In this document: piece after piece, positions 11,301 through 34,234 of the stretch
Numbering within the stretch: position 1 is the first letter of the stretch
How the letters are laid out: every line of letters starts with the position of its first letter
Notes under the pieces: generated by a model
Database searches by the model: none
The model's input: only the letters and a program-made list of their open reading frames with translations
Told to the model about the DNA's origin: nothing
Assembly (NCBI RefSeq): GCF_000308695.1
Contig: NZ_BAGG01000061.1
Span: 186,001-250,000, forward strand
From: Nocardia takedensis NBRC 100417
GTDB lineage: Bacteria > Actinomycetota > Actinomycetes > Mycobacteriales > Mycobacteriaceae
Direction: 5' to 3'
Length of the DNA stretch: 64,000 nucleotides
Translations under genes and position numbers: made by a program

Positions 11301-13263
11301 GATCGGCTGGCGGACACTGCCCGACCCCGAACCCGCGATTCCCGAAGGCGCGTGGTTGGTCGTGGCGCCCGCCGTGCACGCCGAAACCCCGGGCGTCACC
11401 GACGTTCTCGACGGATTGCGCGGCCTCGGCGTCGCGGTCGTGACGGTCGCGGCCGATCACGCGCACGTCGATCGCGCGGCGATGGCCGCGCTGCTCGCGC
11501 AGGCCGGTCCGGTCGACGGCGTGCTGTCGCTGGCCGCGCTGGACGAACGCGTCCATCCCGACCACCCCGGACTCGTGGTCGGTCTCGCGCTGACCACCGC
11601 CGTCATCCAAGCCATGGGCGATCTGGGAGCGAGCGCACCGCTGTGGGTCGCGACCAGGGGAGCGGTCACCGTCGGCGGCGGCGATCCGCTCGACGCGCCC
11701 ACCCAGACCGCCGTCTGGGGCCTCGGCCGCGTGGCCGCCCTCGAACACTCCGACCGCTGGGGCGGCCTGGTCGATCTCCCCGCGACGGTCGACGCGCGCG
11801 CCGCCGCGCGCCTGGCGGCGGTTCTGACCGGACTCGCGGACGAGGACCAACTCGCGGTGCGTGCCTCGGGTCTCTACACCCGCCGCCTGGAACGCGCCGC
11901 GCTCACCCGTGACGCGCCGACCTGGCGGCCGCGCGGCACGGTGCTGATCGCGGGCGGCACGGGCGGCATCGGCGGACGGATCGCCCGGTGGCTGGCGGGC
12001 AACGGCGCCGAACACCTGGTCCTGACCAGCAGGCGCGGCCCGGACGCTCCCGGCGCGAGCGACCTGCGCGCGGACCTGGAGGCCGCGGGCGTCCGCGTCA
12101 CGGTGGCCGCCTGCGACCTCGCCGACAGGGACGCGGTCGAGGCCCTGGTCACCGCCGTGGAAGCCGAGGGCGACCCGATCCGCACCGTCCTGCACATCGC
12201 GGGCGCGGGGTCGCTGGTGCCGTTGGCGACCAGCGAACTGGCCGACTTCACCGACACCGTCTACGTGAAGATGGCGGGCGCGGCGAACCTCTCGGCCGTC
12301 TTCGACACCGATCGCCTGGACGCCTTCGTGCTGTTCTCCTCGATCGCGGGCGTGTGGGGCAGCGGCGACCACGGCGCGTACGCGGCGGCCAACGCCTATC
12401 TCGACGGCCTGGCCGAACATCGCAGGGGCCGTGGGTTGGCGGCCACCTCGATCGCCTGGGGCATCTGGAGTCCCGAGGACGGCACGGGCGGCATGGCCGT
12501 CAACATCGCCGAGGACCAACTGCGCGCCAGGGGCGTGCCGTTCATGAGTCCGCGCATCGCGGTGCGGGCGCTGCAACAGGTCCTCGACCACGACGAGACC
12601 TTCGTCGCGGTCGCGGACGTCGACTGGGACCGGTTCCTGCCGATCTTCACCTCGGTGCGGCCCAGCGCGAGTTTCGACGAGATCCCCGAAGTCCGCCGAC
12701 TGCTCGAGGTCGAGGCGACGCCCGCCGCGAGCGACACCGGGGAGTCGTCCGCGCTGGTGGCCCGGCTGCGGGAACTGCCCGCGCCCGAACGACTTCCGGT
12801 CCTGGTCGACCTGGTCCGCACCCACGCGGCGGCCGCGCTCGGACATCTCTCGCCCGCGGCCGTCGACACCACCCGCGCGCTGCGCGAACTGGGCTTCGAC
12901 TCGCTGGCGGCGGTGGACATCCGCACCCGCCTGGCCGCGGCGACCGGCCTGCGACTGTCGGTGACGCTGGTCTTCGACCATCCGACGGTCACCGCGGTCG
13001 CCGAATTCCTGTTGGCGAAACTGCTGCCGGAAGGCGCGTCCGGCCTCGACGCCGATCAGGCCCGGTTCCGCGCGCTGCTGGACGGACTGTCCGAGCGGCG
13101 GTTGCGCGAGGCGGGCCTGCTCGACGCCCTGCTGCTGTTGGCCGCCGAACCCGAGGCGATCACCGCGCCGGACACGCCCGCCGCCGACCACATCGGCGAA
13201 CTCGACGTGGCCGAACTGGTCCGAATGGCGCACGACGGCGGCGAATTCCCGAGCGAGTACTGA
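8329..13263 (+). CDS. Type I modular PKS (KS, methylmalonyl AT, KR, ACP)
   Basis: One complete extension module of 1644 residues. Order: N-terminal docking helix ([10 protein letters not shown], about 28-50), KS (54-480, active Cys226), AT (579-857, Ser668 in GHSQG, motif YASHS, hence methylmalonyl-CoA), KR (about 1203-1385, catalytic Tyr1351) and ACP (about 1493-1566, Ser1525 in LGFDSL). The KR has the Trp of A-type enzymes eight residues before Tyr, a His at the following 146-equivalent position and no LDD motif, which suggests A2 type (L-hydroxyl with L-configured alpha-methyl). The KS has KGNFGH in place of the usual KSNIGH; the His is kept. The C-terminus ([14 protein letters not shown]) belongs to a different docking class from PKS1, PKS2 and PKS4 and should pair with the equally different N-terminus of PKS4. 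It adds the only methyl branch predicted in this window. Confidence 0.95.
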   Translation: MEMGSKAAGPTGGNSNGAGPTESEAKLRSYLKRVTTDLRATRARLAEVEDAAHEPIAVIGMSCRFPGGVRSPEDLWELVFDGRDAVTPFPANRGWDLAGLYDPDPDRQGTTYARAGGFLHDADQFDAGFFGISPREALAMDPQQRLLLETVWEVFERAGLDVKALSGSRTGVFVGTSGQDYGAQVRTPPQGLEGHLATGRSASILSGRVAYTFGFEGPAVSIDTACSSSLVALHVAVDSLRRGETGLALACGSTVMSTPQGFVEFSRQRALAPDSRCKPFAESADGTGWAEGVGVLLLQRLSEARAAGRRVLAVVRGTAINQDGASNGLTAPNGSAQRRVIEDALADARLPAAHVDAVEAHGTGTELGDPIEAGALLATYGQGRGEGAPLLLGSLKGNFGHSAASAGVAGVIKMVQALQHGVLPRSLFAERPTTRVDWSTGAVRLLDATTHWPATGRPRRAGVSSFGMSGTNAHVVLEQAPVDDAPSVPRPHSRPAAVAWLLSARGPEALRAGASRLAAHVAAERPDPVDVGHTLHTARAALEYRAVVVGADTERLCAGLGDLVSGTAPIGRAGPLGRIVFVFPGQGAQWAGMAVALLASAPVFADRMRECAEALAPHTDWSLPAVLTDEQALTRVDVVQPALFAVMVSLAALWRAHGVEPDAVIGHSQGEIAAACVAGALTLADAAKVVALRSRAIAALAGAGGMVSVSAPEDAVRERIARWGERLSLAAVNGARSVVVSGAPDALVELVAELDAEQVRNRTVPVDYASHSAQVEGIRDDVLSALADITPVAPDIPIMSTVLGDWLDRPMDGDYWYRNLRGTVRLDPATRALAGTGHDVVVEVSPHPVLTPAVQETFEDIERDATVLGTLRRDDGDLARFQSALGELWVRGVPVRWEPAFAAYAPRVVDLPTYAFQRDSYWLTDETTSAATSAAPGDARFWAAVDSGDPAAFARTVGLPDETGLDTLLPTLAAWRAGRVEQDTVDSWRYRIGWRTLPDPEPAIPEGAWLVVAPAVHAETPGVTDVLDGLRGLGVAVVTVAADHAHVDRAAMAALLAQAGPVDGVLSLAALDERVHPDHPGLVVGLALTTAVIQAMGDLGASAPLWVATRGAVTVGGGDPLDAPTQTAVWGLGRVAALEHSDRWGGLVDLPATVDARAAARLAAVLTGLADEDQLAVRASGLYTRRLERAALTRDAPTWRPRGTVLIAGGTGGIGGRIARWLAGNGAEHLVLTSRRGPDAPGASDLRADLEAAGVRVTVAACDLADRDAVEALVTAVEAEGDPIRTVLHIAGAGSLVPLATSELADFTDTVYVKMAGAANLSAVFDTDRLDAFVLFSSIAGVWGSGDHGAYAAANAYLDGLAEHRRGRGLAATSIAWGIWSPEDGTGGMAVNIAEDQLRARGVPFMSPRIAVRALQQVLDHDETFVAVADVDWDRFLPIFTSVRPSASFDEIPEVRRLLEVEATPAASDTGESSALVARLRELPAPERLPVLVDLVRTHAAAALGHLSPAAVDTTRALRELGFDSLAAVDIRTRLAAATGLRLSVTLVFDHPTVTAVAEFLLAKLLPEGASGLDADQARFRALLDGLSERRLREAGLLDALLLLAAEPEAITAPDTPAADHIGELDVAELVRMAHDGGEFPSEY

Positions 13264-13293
13264 CCCCAGGGTCACTGAACGGTGGAGTCAACC

Positions 13294-23001
<9,708 letters not shown>

Positions 23002-23018
23002 CGCCACGAGGCTACAAC

Positions 23019-23024
23019 GGGAGG
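23019..23024 (+). promoter_or_regulatory. Ribosome binding site fixing the PKS5 start
   Basis: GGGAGG is 8 nt before the GTG at 23033. An in-frame GTG at 23024 overlaps this site and has no site of its own, so 23033 is the better start. Confidence 0.65.
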
Positions 23025-23032
23025 TGGCGCAC

Positions 23033-26000
23033 GTGGCGCAGTCCGACAGCACAGTGACCGAGACCAAACTCCGCGACTACCTGAAGCGGGTCACCGCCGA
23101 CCTGCACCGCACCCGAGTGCGCCTGCGCGAAGCCGAGGACAAGGCGCGCGAACCGATCGCGATCACCGCGATGGCCTGCCGCTATCCCGGCGGGGTCGAC
23201 GGTCCCGAAGCGCTGTGGCGGTTGGTGTCCGACGGTGTCGACGGCATGTCGGAGTTCCCGCCCGATCGCGGATGGGACGCGACGCGACTGCGCGCGAGTG
23301 TGGGCGGATTCGTCGCCGACATCGCCGATTTCGATCCGGAGTTCTTCGGCATCTCCCCGCGCGAGGCGCTGGCGATGGACCCGCAGCAGCGGTTGCTGCT
23401 CGAGGTCTGCTGGGAGGCGTTCGAGCGGGCGGGCATCGACCCGACCTCGGTGCGCGGCAACCGGATCGGGACCTTCCTGGGCATCATGTACCAGGACTAT
23501 TCGGGCCGGATCACCGAGGTTCCCGAGGAATTGCTGGCCTATCTCGGCAACGGCAGCGCGGGCAGCATCGCCTCCGGTCGCATCGCCTACACCCTGGGCC
23601 TGGAAGGGCCCGCGGTCACCGTGGACACCGCGTGCTCGTCCTCGCTGGTCGCCATTCACTCCGCCTGCCGGTCGCTGCGCGAGGGCGAGACCACCATGGC
23701 GCTCGCGGGCGGCGCCACCCTGATGACCTCGCCGGAAGCGTTCATCGAACTCACCGGGCAGGGCGCGCTCGCGGGCGACGGCCGCTGCAAGGCGTTCTCG
23801 GCCGACGCCGACGGCACCGGGTGGGGCGAAGGCGTGGCGATCCTGCTGCTGGAGCGTCTCGCCGACGCCCGGCGCGACGGTCACCCGGTGTTGGCGGTCA
23901 TCCGCGGGTCGGCGATCAACCAGGACGGCGCGAGCAGCGGACTGACCGCCCCCAACGGCCCCGCCCAGCAGCGCGTCATCCGCGCCGCGCTCGACAACGC
24001 CGGTCTCACCGGGGCCGAGGTCGACTTGGTCGAAGCCCACGGCACCGGAACGAAATTGGGCGATCCCATCGAGGCGGGCGCGCTGCTGGCCACCTACGGC
24101 CGCGAACACACCGCCGAGAACCCGCTGTGGCTGGGCTCATTGAAATCCAATATCGGCCACACCCAGGCCGCCGCGGGCGTGGGCGGGATGATCAAGGTCG
24201 TCCAGGCGTTGCGGCACGCGCGGCTGCCGCGCAGCCTGCACATCGGCACGCCCACACCGCAGGTCGACTGGTCCGCGGGTACGGTGTCGCCCCTGATCGA
24301 GGCGCGGGACTGGCCCGCGCTCGACCGCCCGCGCCGGGCGGCGGTGTCCTCCTTCGGCATCAGCGGCACCAACGCCCACGTCGTGCTCGAACAGGCCCCG
24401 CCCGTGGATGTTCCGCAGCCGCCGCCCGCCACCGGCCCGCACCCGTGGCTGGTCACCGGTCGCACCGAGGCCGACCTGCGCGCCGCCGCGCGTTCGCTGC
24501 TGCGGGTGGCCGACAGCGAGATCGACCCGGCCGCGGTCGGATTCGCGTTGGCCACCACCCGCGCGACATTTCCGCATCGCGCGGTGGTCCTCGGAAACCG
24601 CGCCGCCGACTACCGGGACGCGCTGAGCGCCGTCGCCGAAGGACGGCCCACCGGCGCCGCCGCGCTCGGTCACGCGGGCGCGGGCGAGATCGTCTTCGTC
24701 TTTCCGGGGCAGGGCTCGCAATGGGCGCGGATGGGGCGCGCCCTGCTCGCCGACGCACCCGTGTTCGCCGCCCAGGCCGCCGCCTGCGACGCCGCCCTGC
24801 GCCCCTTCACCGGGTGGTCGGTGCTCGACGTGCTGCGCGAGGCCGAGGGCGCGCCCGAGTTGGCGCGCGTCGACGTGGTGCAGTCCACCCTGTTCACCGT
24901 CATGGTGTCGCTCGCGGCGCTGTGGCAGTCCTACGGGGTGCGGCCCTCGGCGGTCATCGGCCACTCGCAGGGCGAGATCGCCGCCGCCTACGTGGCGGGC
25001 GCGCTGAGCCTCGAGGACGCCGCCCGCGTGGTCGCCCTGCGCAGCCAGGCGTGGTGGGAACTGCGCGGCAGAGGCGGCATGCTGGCCGTCGGCTCCCCGG
25101 CCGAGAAGATCGCCCCGCGACTGCCGCACACCCTCGCCGTCGCCGCCGTGAACTCCCCGGACTCCACGGTGATCTCCGGCGACCCCGGCGACCTCGACCG
25201 CCTCGCCGCCGACCTCGAAGCCGAAGGCGTCAAAGCGCGGCGCATCCCCGGCGTCGACACCGCGGGCCACTCCCCGCAGGTCGACACCCTGCGTGCGCGA
25301 CTGCTCACCGACCTCGCCCCCGTCGCGCCCCGCCCGTCGCGAATCCCGCTGTACTCCACCGTCACCGGCGACATCCTCGACACCGCCACCATGGACACCG
25401 CGTACTGGTACCGCAACATGCGCGAACCCGTCGAATTCGGCCGCGCCACCCGCGCGCTGCTGGCCGCGGGCCACGACCTGTTCCTCGAGGTCGCCCCGCA
25501 TCCGCTGCTGTCCGGCGCGATCCAGGAGAACGCCGAGGACCTCGGCGTCCCCGTCGCTACCGTGGGCACGCTGCGCCGCGAAGAAGGCGGCCGTGACCGC
25601 GTGCTGACCGCCCTGGCCGAAGCCGTCGCCGCCGGGGCCGCCCCCGACTGGACCGCCGTCTTCCCCGACCGCGCGGGCGTGCGCGTCGACCTGCCGACCT
25701 ACCCGTTCCAGCGCCGCCGCTTCTGGCTCGAACCCACCGCGAGCCCCGGCGATCTCGGCGCCGCCGGCCTCCGCGCCGCCGACCACCCCCTCCTGTCGAC
25801 CTGCGTCCCGCTGACCGACACCGACGGCCTGCTGTGCACCGCGAGACTCGCCGTCCGCACCCACCCTTGGCTCGCCGACCACGCCGTGGCCGGCGCGATC
25901 CTGTTCCCCGGCACCGGTTTCGTCGAACTCGCCGGCTACGCGGGCAGCCGCCTCGACTGCCCTCGCCTCCTCGAACTGACCCTGCACACCCCGCTGCGCA

Positions 26001-29000
26001 TCCCCGCCGACGGAGCCGTGCTCGTCCAGCTCACCGTAGGAGCGGTCGCGGACGGCACCCGCCCGATCACCATCTCCGCGACCCCCGACACCGACACCGC
26101 GTGGACCGAACCGTGGACCGTGCACGCCCGGGGACTCCTCGCCGCCCCCGACCCCGCGCGGGCTTCGGACTCGGCACCGACCGCCGCCGCACCGACTGCG
26201 GACTGGGCCTTGCGCTGGCCGCCCCGCGACGCCGAACCGTGCGCCGTGGGCGACCTCTACGCCCGGTTGGCCGACGCCGGCATCCACTACGGTCCCGCTT
26301 TCCAGGGCCTGCTGCGCGGCTGGCGGCGCGGTGTCGAAGTCTTCGCCGAGGTGCGCGTCCCGGACACCGACGGGTTCCGCCTGCACCCGGCCCTGCTGGA
26401 CGCCTGCCTGCACGCCACCGCCTTCGGCGACTTCCCCGGAATCACCCCGGGCTGTCTGCCTTTCGCCTGGACCGACGTCACCGTGCACGCCTCCGGCCCC
26501 GACACCGTCCGTCTGCGTCTGCGCCCCACCGCCCCCGAGACTCTCGCCCTCGACCTGGCCGCCCCCGACGGCTCCCCGGTGGCCTCCGTCGCCGCCCTGC
26601 GCGTCCGCCCCCTGCGCTCGTCTGCCGTCGACCACTACAACTCCCTGTTCACCGTCGACTGGCACCCCCTCGACCTGCCCGCCGACGCGCACACCCCGTA
26701 CGTCCTACACCGCGTTCCCACCGGTCTCGACCCCGCCGCCGTCCGGAACGCGGTCAACGCCGCGCTCACGGCGGTCCTCGTCCGACTGAACACGCACGAA
26801 ACCCTCTTCGACGACAAGTCCGGCACTGCTCAGCAGGCTGCGGGCGAGTCTGCCGCCGATCGGCCGGCCCCGGACACCCCACTGGTGGTGCTGACCACCT
26901 CGGCGATGGGACCCGACGCCGAGAACATCGCGGGCGCGGCGGTCTGGGGGCTGGTGCGGTCGGCGCGGGCCGAACATCCGGACCGCTTCGTGCTGATCGA
27001 CACCGACGGCACACCCGAATCGGAGTCCGTCCTCGCCGCGGCCGTTGCCTCGGGGGAACCGGAGGTCGTGGTGCGTCGCGGTCGTGCCCTGGTGCCGCGA
27101 TTGCGCCGCGTCGCCGCCGAACCGAGCGCGCACCGGATCGACCCGGCGGGCACCGTGCTCGTCACCGGCGGCACCGGACGACTCGGCGCGGTGTTGGCGC
27201 GGCACCTGGTCACCACCCACGGCGTCCGCCATCTGGTGCTCACCTCACGGCGGGGTGAATCCGCCCCGGGTGCGGCCGAATTGCGTTCGGAATTGCAGAC
27301 ATCGGGTGCGACGGTGACGCTCACCGCGTGCGATACGGCCGACCGCGCGGCGGTGGCGGACCTCCTCGAATCGGTGCCCGCCGCACACCCGCTGACGGCC
27401 GTCTTCCACACCGCGGGCGTCCTCGACGACGGCGTGGTGTCCGCGCAGACCCCCGACCGGATCGCCACGGTCCTGCGCGCGAAACTCGACGGCGCGTGGC
27501 ACCTGCACGAACTCACCGCCTCGCTCGATCTGTCCGCGTTCGTTCTGTATTCCAGTGGTGCGGGCACCTTCGGCAGCGCGGGACAGGCCAACTACGCCGC
27601 CGCCAACACCGCCCTCGACGCGCTCGCGGCCCTCCGGCGCGGCCAGGGCCTGCCCGCGCAGTCCATCGCGTGGGGTCTGTGGTCCGAACGCAGCGAACTC
27701 ACCGAGGCCATGACGGAGGCCGACGTGCGCCGCATGGAACGCGGCGGCTTGACGGCCCTGAGCACCGACCACGGTCTGGCCCTGCTGGACACCGCGCTGC
27801 GGCTCACGGACACGGACCCGGTCGCCGTTCCCATCGACCCGGCCGCGCTGCGCGCACTACCCGTCGTTCCCCCGCTGTTGCGCGCACTGATTCCCGCCTC
27901 CCCGCGCCGCGAAGCCGACGACGTCCGCGACCGACTCGCGGGTGCGGACCGCGCCGCCGCGCTCCTCGATCTGGTGACCGCCCACACCGCCACCGTGCTC
28001 GGCTTCACCGACCCGAGCACGGTCGAGATCGCACGCCCGTTCCGCGAATTCGGTCTCGACTCGCTGACCGCCGTGGAACTGCGCAATCGCCTCTCGGCGG
28101 CGGTGGGGGAGCGACTGCCGGTGAGCCTGGTCTTCGACCACCCCACTCCCGCCGACCTCGCCCGACATCTGGACACCCTGCTGCGCGGTGCGGACACCGC
28201 CACCTCGGAAGTGGTCGAAGCCGTAGCGACCGACGAACCGATCGCGATCGTCGCGATGGCCTGCCGCTTCCCGGGTGACGTGCGGACGCCCGAACACCTG
28301 TGGGACCTGATTCTCGCGGGCACGGACGCCATCGGCGCGTTCCCCGACGATCGAGGCTGGACCGCCGACCCGACCGCCTACGCCGCACGGGGCGGATTCC
28401 TCACCGACGCGGCCGATTTCGATCCCGCCTTCTTCCGCATCTCCCCGCGCGAGGCGCTGGCGATGGACCCGCAACAGCGCTTGTGGCTCGAGATCGTCTG
28501 GGAGGCGATCGAGCGCGCGGGCATCGACCCGCTCTCGCTGGCGGGCTCGCGGACCGGCGTCTTCGCGGGCGTGATGACCCAGGACTACGCCGCCCGGATC
28601 ACCGCGCCCGACGCCGAGGTCGAAACCTTCCTCGGCACCGGCAATTCCGCCAGCGTCCTGTCCGGACGCGCCGCCTACACGCTGGGGCTGGAAGGTCCGG
28701 CGGTCACGGTCGACACCGCGTGTTCCTCCTCGCTGGTCGCGGTGCATCTGGCGGCCCAGGCGTTGCGCAACGGGGAATGCGCCCTCGCCCTGGCGGGCGG
28801 TGTCACCGTGATGGCGACACCGAATCTGTTCGCGGAGTTCGCCCGTCAGGGCGGCCTCGCCGCCGACGGCCGGTGCAAGGCGTTCAGCGCCGAGGCCGAC
28901 GGCACCGGATTCGGCGAAGGCGCGGGAGTGCTCCTGCTGGAACGACTCTCCGACGCCCGACGCAACGGACACGATGTCCTCGCCGTGGTAGCCGGTTCCG

Positions 29001-32000
29001 CCGTCAACCAGGACGGCGCTTCCAACGGTCTGACCGCCCCCAACGGTCCCGCCCAGCAGCGCGTCATCCGGCAGGCGCTGGCCGCCGCGGGCGTCGCCTC
29101 GACCCAGGTCGACCTGGTCGAAGGTCACGGCACCGGCACCCGCCTCGGCGACCCCATCGAAATCCAGGCCATCGCCGCCACCTACGGCCGCGATCGCGCC
29201 ACCGACGTCCACCTGGGCTCGGTGAAGTCCAATATCGGCCACACCCAGGCCGCCGCGGGCGTCGCGGGACTCGTCAAATCCGTTCTCGCCTTGCGCCACG
29301 CCGTCCTCCCGCGCACCCTGCACGCCGACACCCCGTCCCCCGAAGTCGGCGTCGAGGGCGTCGCCCTGCTCACCGACAACCGCCCCTGGACCGCCGACGG
29401 CCCCCGCCGCGCGGGGGTCTCCGCCTTCGGCGTCAGCGGCACCAACGCCCACGTCATCCTCACCGAGGGCGATCCCGCGCCCGTTTCCCCGGCGGTCACA
29501 CAGGATGCCGCCCCGGTCGAGGGCGGTCGTATGGTCGGCGGCGTGACGAACTCGTCGGTGCGCATCGCGGAGTCCGACAGCATGGTGCCCGCGCGCGTCG
29601 AAGGTGCGACGGTTTCGGCGAAGAGCGATTCGGGGGAGCTTCCAGCGGTGCCGTGGGTGCTCTCGGCGCGCAATCCCGCGGGCGTGCGCGCCCAGGCCGC
29701 CCGACTGTTGGCCCACGTCGAGGCGGACCCGACCGGCGATCCCACCGACATCGCCCACTCCCTGCTCACCACCCGCTCGGCCTTCACCCACCGCGCCGCC
29801 GTGGTGGCCACGGGCCGCGCTGCCCTGATGGACGGACTGCGCGCGCTCGCCGCCGACGAACCGGCGGCCGGTGTGCTCACCGCGACGGCACGCCCCGGCG
29901 GCCGCACCGCGATCGTCTTCCCCGGCCAGGGCGCCCAACACCCGGGCATGGGGGAGCGGCTGTACGCCGAATTCCCGGTGTTCGCCGAAACTCTCGACGC
30001 CGTGTTCGCGGCGAGCGACCTCCCGTTGCGCGAGGTGATGTGGGGTTCGGACGAGAAGCTGCTCGAGCGCACCGATTTCGCGCAGTCGGCCCTGTTCGCG
30101 GTCGAGTTGGGCCTGTATCGCCTGCTGGAGTCGTGGGGTGTCCGCGCGGACTGGCTGATCGGGCATTCGATCGGCGAACTGGTCGCCGCGCACGTCGCGG
30201 GCGTCTGGTCGCTGTCGGACGCGGTGCGGGTCGTCGCCGCGCGCGGTCGGTTGATGGCCGCGCTGCCGCAGGGCGGTGCGATGCTCGCGGTGCGGACCTC
30301 CGAAGCCGATCTCGCGCCGCTGCTGCCCGAGGGCGCGGAGATCGCGGCGGTGAACGGGCCGGAGGCGGTGGTGGTCTCGGGGCCGGCGGCGGCGATCGAC
30401 CGTGTCGCCGCATCGGTCGGCGCGGGCGTCCGGGTGAAACGTCTGGCCGTCTCGCACGCCTTCCACTCGGCGGCCATGGAACCGATGCTGACCGCATTCG
30501 AAAGCGTCTTGGCGACAATCGCCTTCGCCCCGCCGCGAATCCCGATCATCTCGAACGTCACCGGCACGGTCGCCGAGGACCTGACCTCCCCCGCCTACTG
30601 GGTGACCCAGGTGCGCCGCGCCGTCCGGTTCGGCGACGGCGTCGAATACGCCGCCGCGCAGGGTGTCACGCGGTTTCTCGAGGCCGGTCCCGGCACGGCG
30701 CTGTCCGGTCTGATTCCCGCGGGCACCGCGATCCCCGTGCTGCGCAAGGCCCGCACCGAGCCGGAAGCCGTCCTGACCGCCCTGACCCGCTTCCATCTGG
30801 ACGGCGGCACGGTCGACTGGTCGGCGGTCTTCCCGTCCGCCCGACGAATCCCCCTGCCCACCTACGCGTTCCAGCGCGAACGCTACTGGCTCGACGCCCC
30901 TCCGGTCCGCGACCTCGCCGCCGCGGGCCTGGACCCGATCGATCACCCCCTGCTCGCCGCCGCCGTCACCGGCCCCGAAGCCGACACCTCGGTCCTCACC
31001 GGCCGGATCTCCCTGACCGACCTGCCATGGCTGGCCGACCACGCCGTCGACGGCGCGGTGCTGTTCCCCGGCACCGCGTTCCTCGAGATCGCGCTGGCCG
31101 CCGCCGCGCGGGTCGACTGCGCCCGGGTCGAAGAACTCACCCTCGGCGCGCCACTGCTCGTACCCGACCACGCCGCGCTCACCCTGCGCGCGGTGGTCGA
31201 GGCCCCCGACGAGTCGGGCGCGCGCAAGATCACCCTGCACTCCCGCGCCGACGGCGAGTGGACCACCCACGCCGCGGGCACACTGCACCCCGACCCGGAG
31301 GACGACGAATCCGCCCCGATCGCCTGGCCGCCCGCCGGCGCGCGCGAAGTCGAGATCGATGACCTCTACGACCGACTCGCCGCCGCGGGCTTCGCCTACG
31401 GGCCGTCCTTCCGCGGCGTGGTCCGCGCCTGGCGAGGCGCGCACGAGGCGTACGCCGAGGTCGACCTGCCGCGTGCGCGTCACCCCGAGGCCCGCCGTTT
31501 CCACCTCCACCCCGCCCTGCTCGACGCAGCCGTCCACGTGCTCGCCGTCAGCGAGTTCCCCGGCACCGACACGGGATTGCTGCCGTTCTCGTGGTCGGGC
31601 GTCACGGTCACGGCGAACGACGCCACCACCGTGCGGGTCAGGATGACACCCACCCCCGACGGTGTGAGCGTCACCCTCACCGATCAGACGGGTCATCCGG
31701 TCGCCACCATCCGTTCCCTCGCGCTGCGTCCGATCACCGCGCGACCGCCCCGCCCCGCCCCGCGCAACCTGTTCCGGGTCGACTGGACCCCCGTCCCGAT
31801 CCCGGACCGTCCGCTGGACCGCCTCGCCGTCCTCGGCGACGACGCCGCGGGCTTCCCCGCCGACGTGGAGTCCTACCTGGACCTCGACGCCCTGCTCACC
31901 ATGATCGAATCCGGTTCCCCCGCACCGCGAATCCTGGCCGTGGTGAGCCGAGGACCGGACCTCGTTCCCCGAACCCTCGACCTCCTGCACCGCTGGCTCG

Positions 32001-34219
32001 CGGCGGGCGACCTGCTCGACCGCTGCACCCTCGCCTTCCTCACCCACCGCGCCGTCGCGGTCACCCCCGACGAAACCGTCGACGACCTCGACGCCGCCGC
32101 ACTCTGGGGCATGGTCCGCGCCGCCCAAGCCGAGAACCCCGGCCGCTTCCTGCTGCTGGACCACGACGCGTCGATCGCGGCGGGCCTCTCGGCCGCCGTG
32201 ACCGGCGACCACGCCCAGATCGCCGTCCGCGCGAGCACCGCGTACGTCCCTCGCCTCACCCGCGCCACGGCCACACCCGGCGACACCCCGAACTGGTCCG
32301 CGGGCGTGGTCCTGCTCACGGGCGGCACGGGTGCGCTGGGAGCGGCCGTGGCCCGGCACCTGGTCACCGCCCACGGCGTCCGCGATCTGCTCCTGCTGAG
32401 TCGCGGCGGCCGAGACGACGACCTGTCTCGCGAATTGACCGCCCTGGGGGCGCACCCCGTGTTCGTCGCCTGCGACGTCGCCGACCGGGACGCCCTGGCC
32501 GCGGTCCTCGCCGACCACCCCGTGACGGCGGTCGTCCACTGCGCGGGCGTGGTGGACGACGGCATGCTCCCCGACCTCACCCCGGACCGTTTCGCGGCGG
32601 TGTTCCGCCCGAAGGCCGACGCGGCCCGCGCACTGGCCGACCTCACCGCGCACACCCCGCTGACCGCGTTCGTCCTGTTCTCCTCGGCGGCCGCCACGAT
32701 CGGCGCGGCGGGCCAGGCCAACTACGCCGCCGCCAACGCCTACCTCGACGCTCTCGCGCACCACCTGCGCGCCTGGGGCGTCCCGGCGACCTCGTTGGCG
32801 TGGGGCCCGTGGCGGGAACGCGGCACGATGACCGGCAGGCTGGACGACGGCGACACCGCCAGAATGCGGCGCTCGGGCGTGGTCGCGCTGAGCTCCGAGG
32901 AGGGTCTGTCGCTGTTCGACGCGGCCACGGCCACGAACGAACCGCTGCTGCTGCCTCTCGGACTGGACGTGACCGGCCGCGACGCGAGCGACCTGCCGCC
33001 GCTGCTGGCAGGCCTGGCCCGACTGTCCCGTCCCGTCCGTGCGCGAGCGGACACGACGGAATCCCCGCTGCGGCAACGCCTCGCCACCCTGTCGGATTCC
33101 GACCAGCGCGCTCTGATGACCGACTTGGTCCGCACACACGTCGCGGTGGTGCTCGGCCATCCGGGACCGGCGGAGGTCCCCGAGGACGCCGAATTCGTGG
33201 ACGCCGGGTTCGATTCGCTGACAGCGGTCGAGTTGCGCAACCGACTGGCGGCGGCCACCGACCTGCGTCTCCCGGCGACACTGGTCTTCGACCACGCGAC
33301 CCTCGCCGCCCTCGCCGAGCATCTGCGCACCGAGATCGCCCGCGCGGCAGCCGAACCCACGGCCACGACACCGAGCGACCCCGCGGGTGAAACCCTGAGC
33401 TCCCTGTTCGTGCGCGCTTTCCAGACCGGCCGCTGGCAAGCCGGACTGGACCTGCTCGCCGCCGCCGCGCGACTGCGCCACACCTTCGCCGAACCGGCCG
33501 CCGCGCAACGGCCTCCGCATCTGGTCCGCCTGGCCCGAGGGCCCGAGGGCAGCCCGCACCTGGTGTGCATAGCATCCTGTGTCGCGATCTCCGGAATCCA
33601 CCAGTACGCGCGCTTCGCGTCCGGATTCCGGGGCGAGCGCACGGTTTCCGGCCTGCCGCTGGCCGGCTTCGGCGACGAACAGTCGCTGCCGGAGACGGTG
33701 GAGGCCGCCGTGGCGCTGCAAGCCGACACCGTGCTGGCCGAGGCGGGCGCGGACCCGGTGGTGCTGCTGGGCTCCTCGGCGGGCGGGTGGTTCGCCAACG
33801 CCGTCGCGGCCGAACTCGAGCGCCGCGAGCGCGGCCCGGCCGCCGTCGTGCTGGTCGACACCTACTTGCCGGGCGGGGATTTCGTCAGCCGGTTCGGGTT
33901 GGCCCTGATGGACGGCATGGTCCAGCGCGGCGGCGAATTCGATTCCGGCGACACCGAACGCATGTCGGCGATGGGATGGTACTTCCGCCTGTTCGCGGAC
34001 TGGAACCCCACCCCGGTCACCGCGCCGACCCTGCTGGTGCGGGCGACGGAGCCGTTGTCCGGCGCACCGAAAGACGAGACCGACGACCGGGATTGGCGTT
34101 CGTCGTGGCCGTTCCCACACGACGTCGCCGACGTCACCGGCGACCACTTCTCCATCATGGAGCAGCACTGCGGGCCGACCGGCGCGCGGATCCGACGCTG
34201 GCTCGACGACCACATCTGA
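23033..34219 (+). CDS. Bimodular terminal type I PKS with thioesterase (ethylmalonyl DH-KR, then malonyl DH-KR-ACP-TE)
   Basis: 3728 residues, the last PKS of the line. An N-terminal docking helix ([12 protein letters not shown]) precedes module one: KS (from 40, Cys201), AT (552-836, Ser645 in GHSQG, TAGHS motif, ethylmalonyl-CoA), DH (about 915-1193, His950 in HxxxGxxxxP, Asp1123), KR (about 1373-1560, LDD at 1464, Tyr1521, B-type), ACP (Ser1677 in FGLDSL). Module two: KS (from 1735, Cys1897), AT (2292-2566, Ser2379 in GHSIG, HAFHS, malonyl-CoA), DH (about 2634-2903, His2670, Asp2831), KR (about 3090-3286, VDD motif, Tyr3231, B-type), ACP (Ser3395). The thioesterase (about 3454-3728) has nucleophile Ser3582 in GSSAG, Asp3609 and His3705, the DEBS-like triad. 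No enoylreductase is present, so both modules should leave alkenes. The TE should release the chain, most likely by macrolactonisation. The KS-AT linker of module two has an insert of about 50 residues. The exporter genes follow 15 nt later. Confidence 0.95.
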   Translation: MAQSDSTVTETKLRDYLKRVTADLHRTRVRLREAEDKAREPIAITAMACRYPGGVDGPEALWRLVSDGVDGMSEFPPDRGWDATRLRASVGGFVADIADFDPEFFGISPREALAMDPQQRLLLEVCWEAFERAGIDPTSVRGNRIGTFLGIMYQDYSGRITEVPEELLAYLGNGSAGSIASGRIAYTLGLEGPAVTVDTACSSSLVAIHSACRSLREGETTMALAGGATLMTSPEAFIELTGQGALAGDGRCKAFSADADGTGWGEGVAILLLERLADARRDGHPVLAVIRGSAINQDGASSGLTAPNGPAQQRVIRAALDNAGLTGAEVDLVEAHGTGTKLGDPIEAGALLATYGREHTAENPLWLGSLKSNIGHTQAAAGVGGMIKVVQALRHARLPRSLHIGTPTPQVDWSAGTVSPLIEARDWPALDRPRRAAVSSFGISGTNAHVVLEQAPPVDVPQPPPATGPHPWLVTGRTEADLRAAARSLLRVADSEIDPAAVGFALATTRATFPHRAVVLGNRAADYRDALSAVAEGRPTGAAALGHAGAGEIVFVFPGQGSQWARMGRALLADAPVFAAQAAACDAALRPFTGWSVLDVLREAEGAPELARVDVVQSTLFTVMVSLAALWQSYGVRPSAVIGHSQGEIAAAYVAGALSLEDAARVVALRSQAWWELRGRGGMLAVGSPAEKIAPRLPHTLAVAAVNSPDSTVISGDPGDLDRLAADLEAEGVKARRIPGVDTAGHSPQVDTLRARLLTDLAPVAPRPSRIPLYSTVTGDILDTATMDTAYWYRNMREPVEFGRATRALLAAGHDLFLEVAPHPLLSGAIQENAEDLGVPVATVGTLRREEGGRDRVLTALAEAVAAGAAPDWTAVFPDRAGVRVDLPTYPFQRRRFWLEPTASPGDLGAAGLRAADHPLLSTCVPLTDTDGLLCTARLAVRTHPWLADHAVAGAILFPGTGFVELAGYAGSRLDCPRLLELTLHTPLRIPADGAVLVQLTVGAVADGTRPITISATPDTDTAWTEPWTVHARGLLAAPDPARASDSAPTAAAPTADWALRWPPRDAEPCAVGDLYARLADAGIHYGPAFQGLLRGWRRGVEVFAEVRVPDTDGFRLHPALLDACLHATAFGDFPGITPGCLPFAWTDVTVHASGPDTVRLRLRPTAPETLALDLAAPDGSPVASVAALRVRPLRSSAVDHYNSLFTVDWHPLDLPADAHTPYVLHRVPTGLDPAAVRNAVNAALTAVLVRLNTHETLFDDKSGTAQQAAGESAADRPAPDTPLVVLTTSAMGPDAENIAGAAVWGLVRSARAEHPDRFVLIDTDGTPESESVLAAAVASGEPEVVVRRGRALVPRLRRVAAEPSAHRIDPAGTVLVTGGTGRLGAVLARHLVTTHGVRHLVLTSRRGESAPGAAELRSELQTSGATVTLTACDTADRAAVADLLESVPAAHPLTAVFHTAGVLDDGVVSAQTPDRIATVLRAKLDGAWHLHELTASLDLSAFVLYSSGAGTFGSAGQANYAAANTALDALAALRRGQGLPAQSIAWGLWSERSELTEAMTEADVRRMERGGLTALSTDHGLALLDTALRLTDTDPVAVPIDPAALRALPVVPPLLRALIPASPRREADDVRDRLAGADRAAALLDLVTAHTATVLGFTDPSTVEIARPFREFGLDSLTAVELRNRLSAAVGERLPVSLVFDHPTPADLARHLDTLLRGADTATSEVVEAVATDEPIAIVAMACRFPGDVRTPEHLWDLILAGTDAIGAFPDDRGWTADPTAYAARGGFLTDAADFDPAFFRISPREALAMDPQQRLWLEIVWEAIERAGIDPLSLAGSRTGVFAGVMTQDYAARITAPDAEVETFLGTGNSASVLSGRAAYTLGLEGPAVTVDTACSSSLVAVHLAAQALRNGECALALAGGVTVMATPNLFAEFARQGGLAADGRCKAFSAEADGTGFGEGAGVLLLERLSDARRNGHDVLAVVAGSAVNQDGASNGLTAPNGPAQQRVIRQALAAAGVASTQVDLVEGHGTGTRLGDPIEIQAIAATYGRDRATDVHLGSVKSNIGHTQAAAGVAGLVKSVLALRHAVLPRTLHADTPSPEVGVEGVALLTDNRPWTADGPRRAGVSAFGVSGTNAHVILTEGDPAPVSPAVTQDAAPVEGGRMVGGVTNSSVRIAESDSMVPARVEGATVSAKSDSGELPAVPWVLSARNPAGVRAQAARLLAHVEADPTGDPTDIAHSLLTTRSAFTHRAAVVATGRAALMDGLRALAADEPAAGVLTATARPGGRTAIVFPGQGAQHPGMGERLYAEFPVFAETLDAVFAASDLPLREVMWGSDEKLLERTDFAQSALFAVELGLYRLLESWGVRADWLIGHSIGELVAAHVAGVWSLSDAVRVVAARGRLMAALPQGGAMLAVRTSEADLAPLLPEGAEIAAVNGPEAVVVSGPAAAIDRVAASVGAGVRVKRLAVSHAFHSAAMEPMLTAFESVLATIAFAPPRIPIISNVTGTVAEDLTSPAYWVTQVRRAVRFGDGVEYAAAQGVTRFLEAGPGTALSGLIPAGTAIPVLRKARTEPEAVLTALTRFHLDGGTVDWSAVFPSARRIPLPTYAFQRERYWLDAPPVRDLAAAGLDPIDHPLLAAAVTGPEADTSVLTGRISLTDLPWLADHAVDGAVLFPGTAFLEIALAAAARVDCARVEELTLGAPLLVPDHAALTLRAVVEAPDESGARKITLHSRADGEWTTHAAGTLHPDPEDDESAPIAWPPAGAREVEIDDLYDRLAAAGFAYGPSFRGVVRAWRGAHEAYAEVDLPRARHPEARRFHLHPALLDAAVHVLAVSEFPGTDTGLLPFSWSGVTVTANDATTVRVRMTPTPDGVSVTLTDQTGHPVATIRSLALRPITARPPRPAPRNLFRVDWTPVPIPDRPLDRLAVLGDDAAGFPADVESYLDLDALLTMIESGSPAPRILAVVSRGPDLVPRTLDLLHRWLAAGDLLDRCTLAFLTHRAVAVTPDETVDDLDAAALWGMVRAAQAENPGRFLLLDHDASIAAGLSAAVTGDHAQIAVRASTAYVPRLTRATATPGDTPNWSAGVVLLTGGTGALGAAVARHLVTAHGVRDLLLLSRGGRDDDLSRELTALGAHPVFVACDVADRDALAAVLADHPVTAVVHCAGVVDDGMLPDLTPDRFAAVFRPKADAARALADLTAHTPLTAFVLFSSAAATIGAAGQANYAAANAYLDALAHHLRAWGVPATSLAWGPWRERGTMTGRLDDGDTARMRRSGVVALSSEEGLSLFDAATATNEPLLLPLGLDVTGRDASDLPPLLAGLARLSRPVRARADTTESPLRQRLATLSDSDQRALMTDLVRTHVAVVLGHPGPAEVPEDAEFVDAGFDSLTAVELRNRLAAATDLRLPATLVFDHATLAALAEHLRTEIARAAAEPTATTPSDPAGETLSSLFVRAFQTGRWQAGLDLLAAAARLRHTFAEPAAAQRPPHLVRLARGPEGSPHLVCIASCVAISGIHQYARFASGFRGERTVSGLPLAGFGDEQSLPETVEAAVALQADTVLAEAGADPVVLLGSSAGGWFANAVAAELERRERGPAAVVLVDTYLPGGDFVSRFGLALMDGMVQRGGEFDSGDTERMSAMGWYFRLFADWNPTPVTAPTLLVRATEPLSGAPKDETDDRDWRSSWPFPHDVADVTGDHFSIMEQHCGPTGARIRRWLDDHI

Positions 34220-34234
34220 GGAGGCAGCACTGTC

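Noticed and set aside
8248..13275. Very long antisense open frame (1675 codons) opposite PKS3, with similar ones at 15562-22593 and 27857-34816
   Set aside because: Composition is Arg/Gly/His-rich without domains, and the + strand carries continuous PKS homology. Such frames arise because GC-rich third positions leave few stops on the opposite strand.
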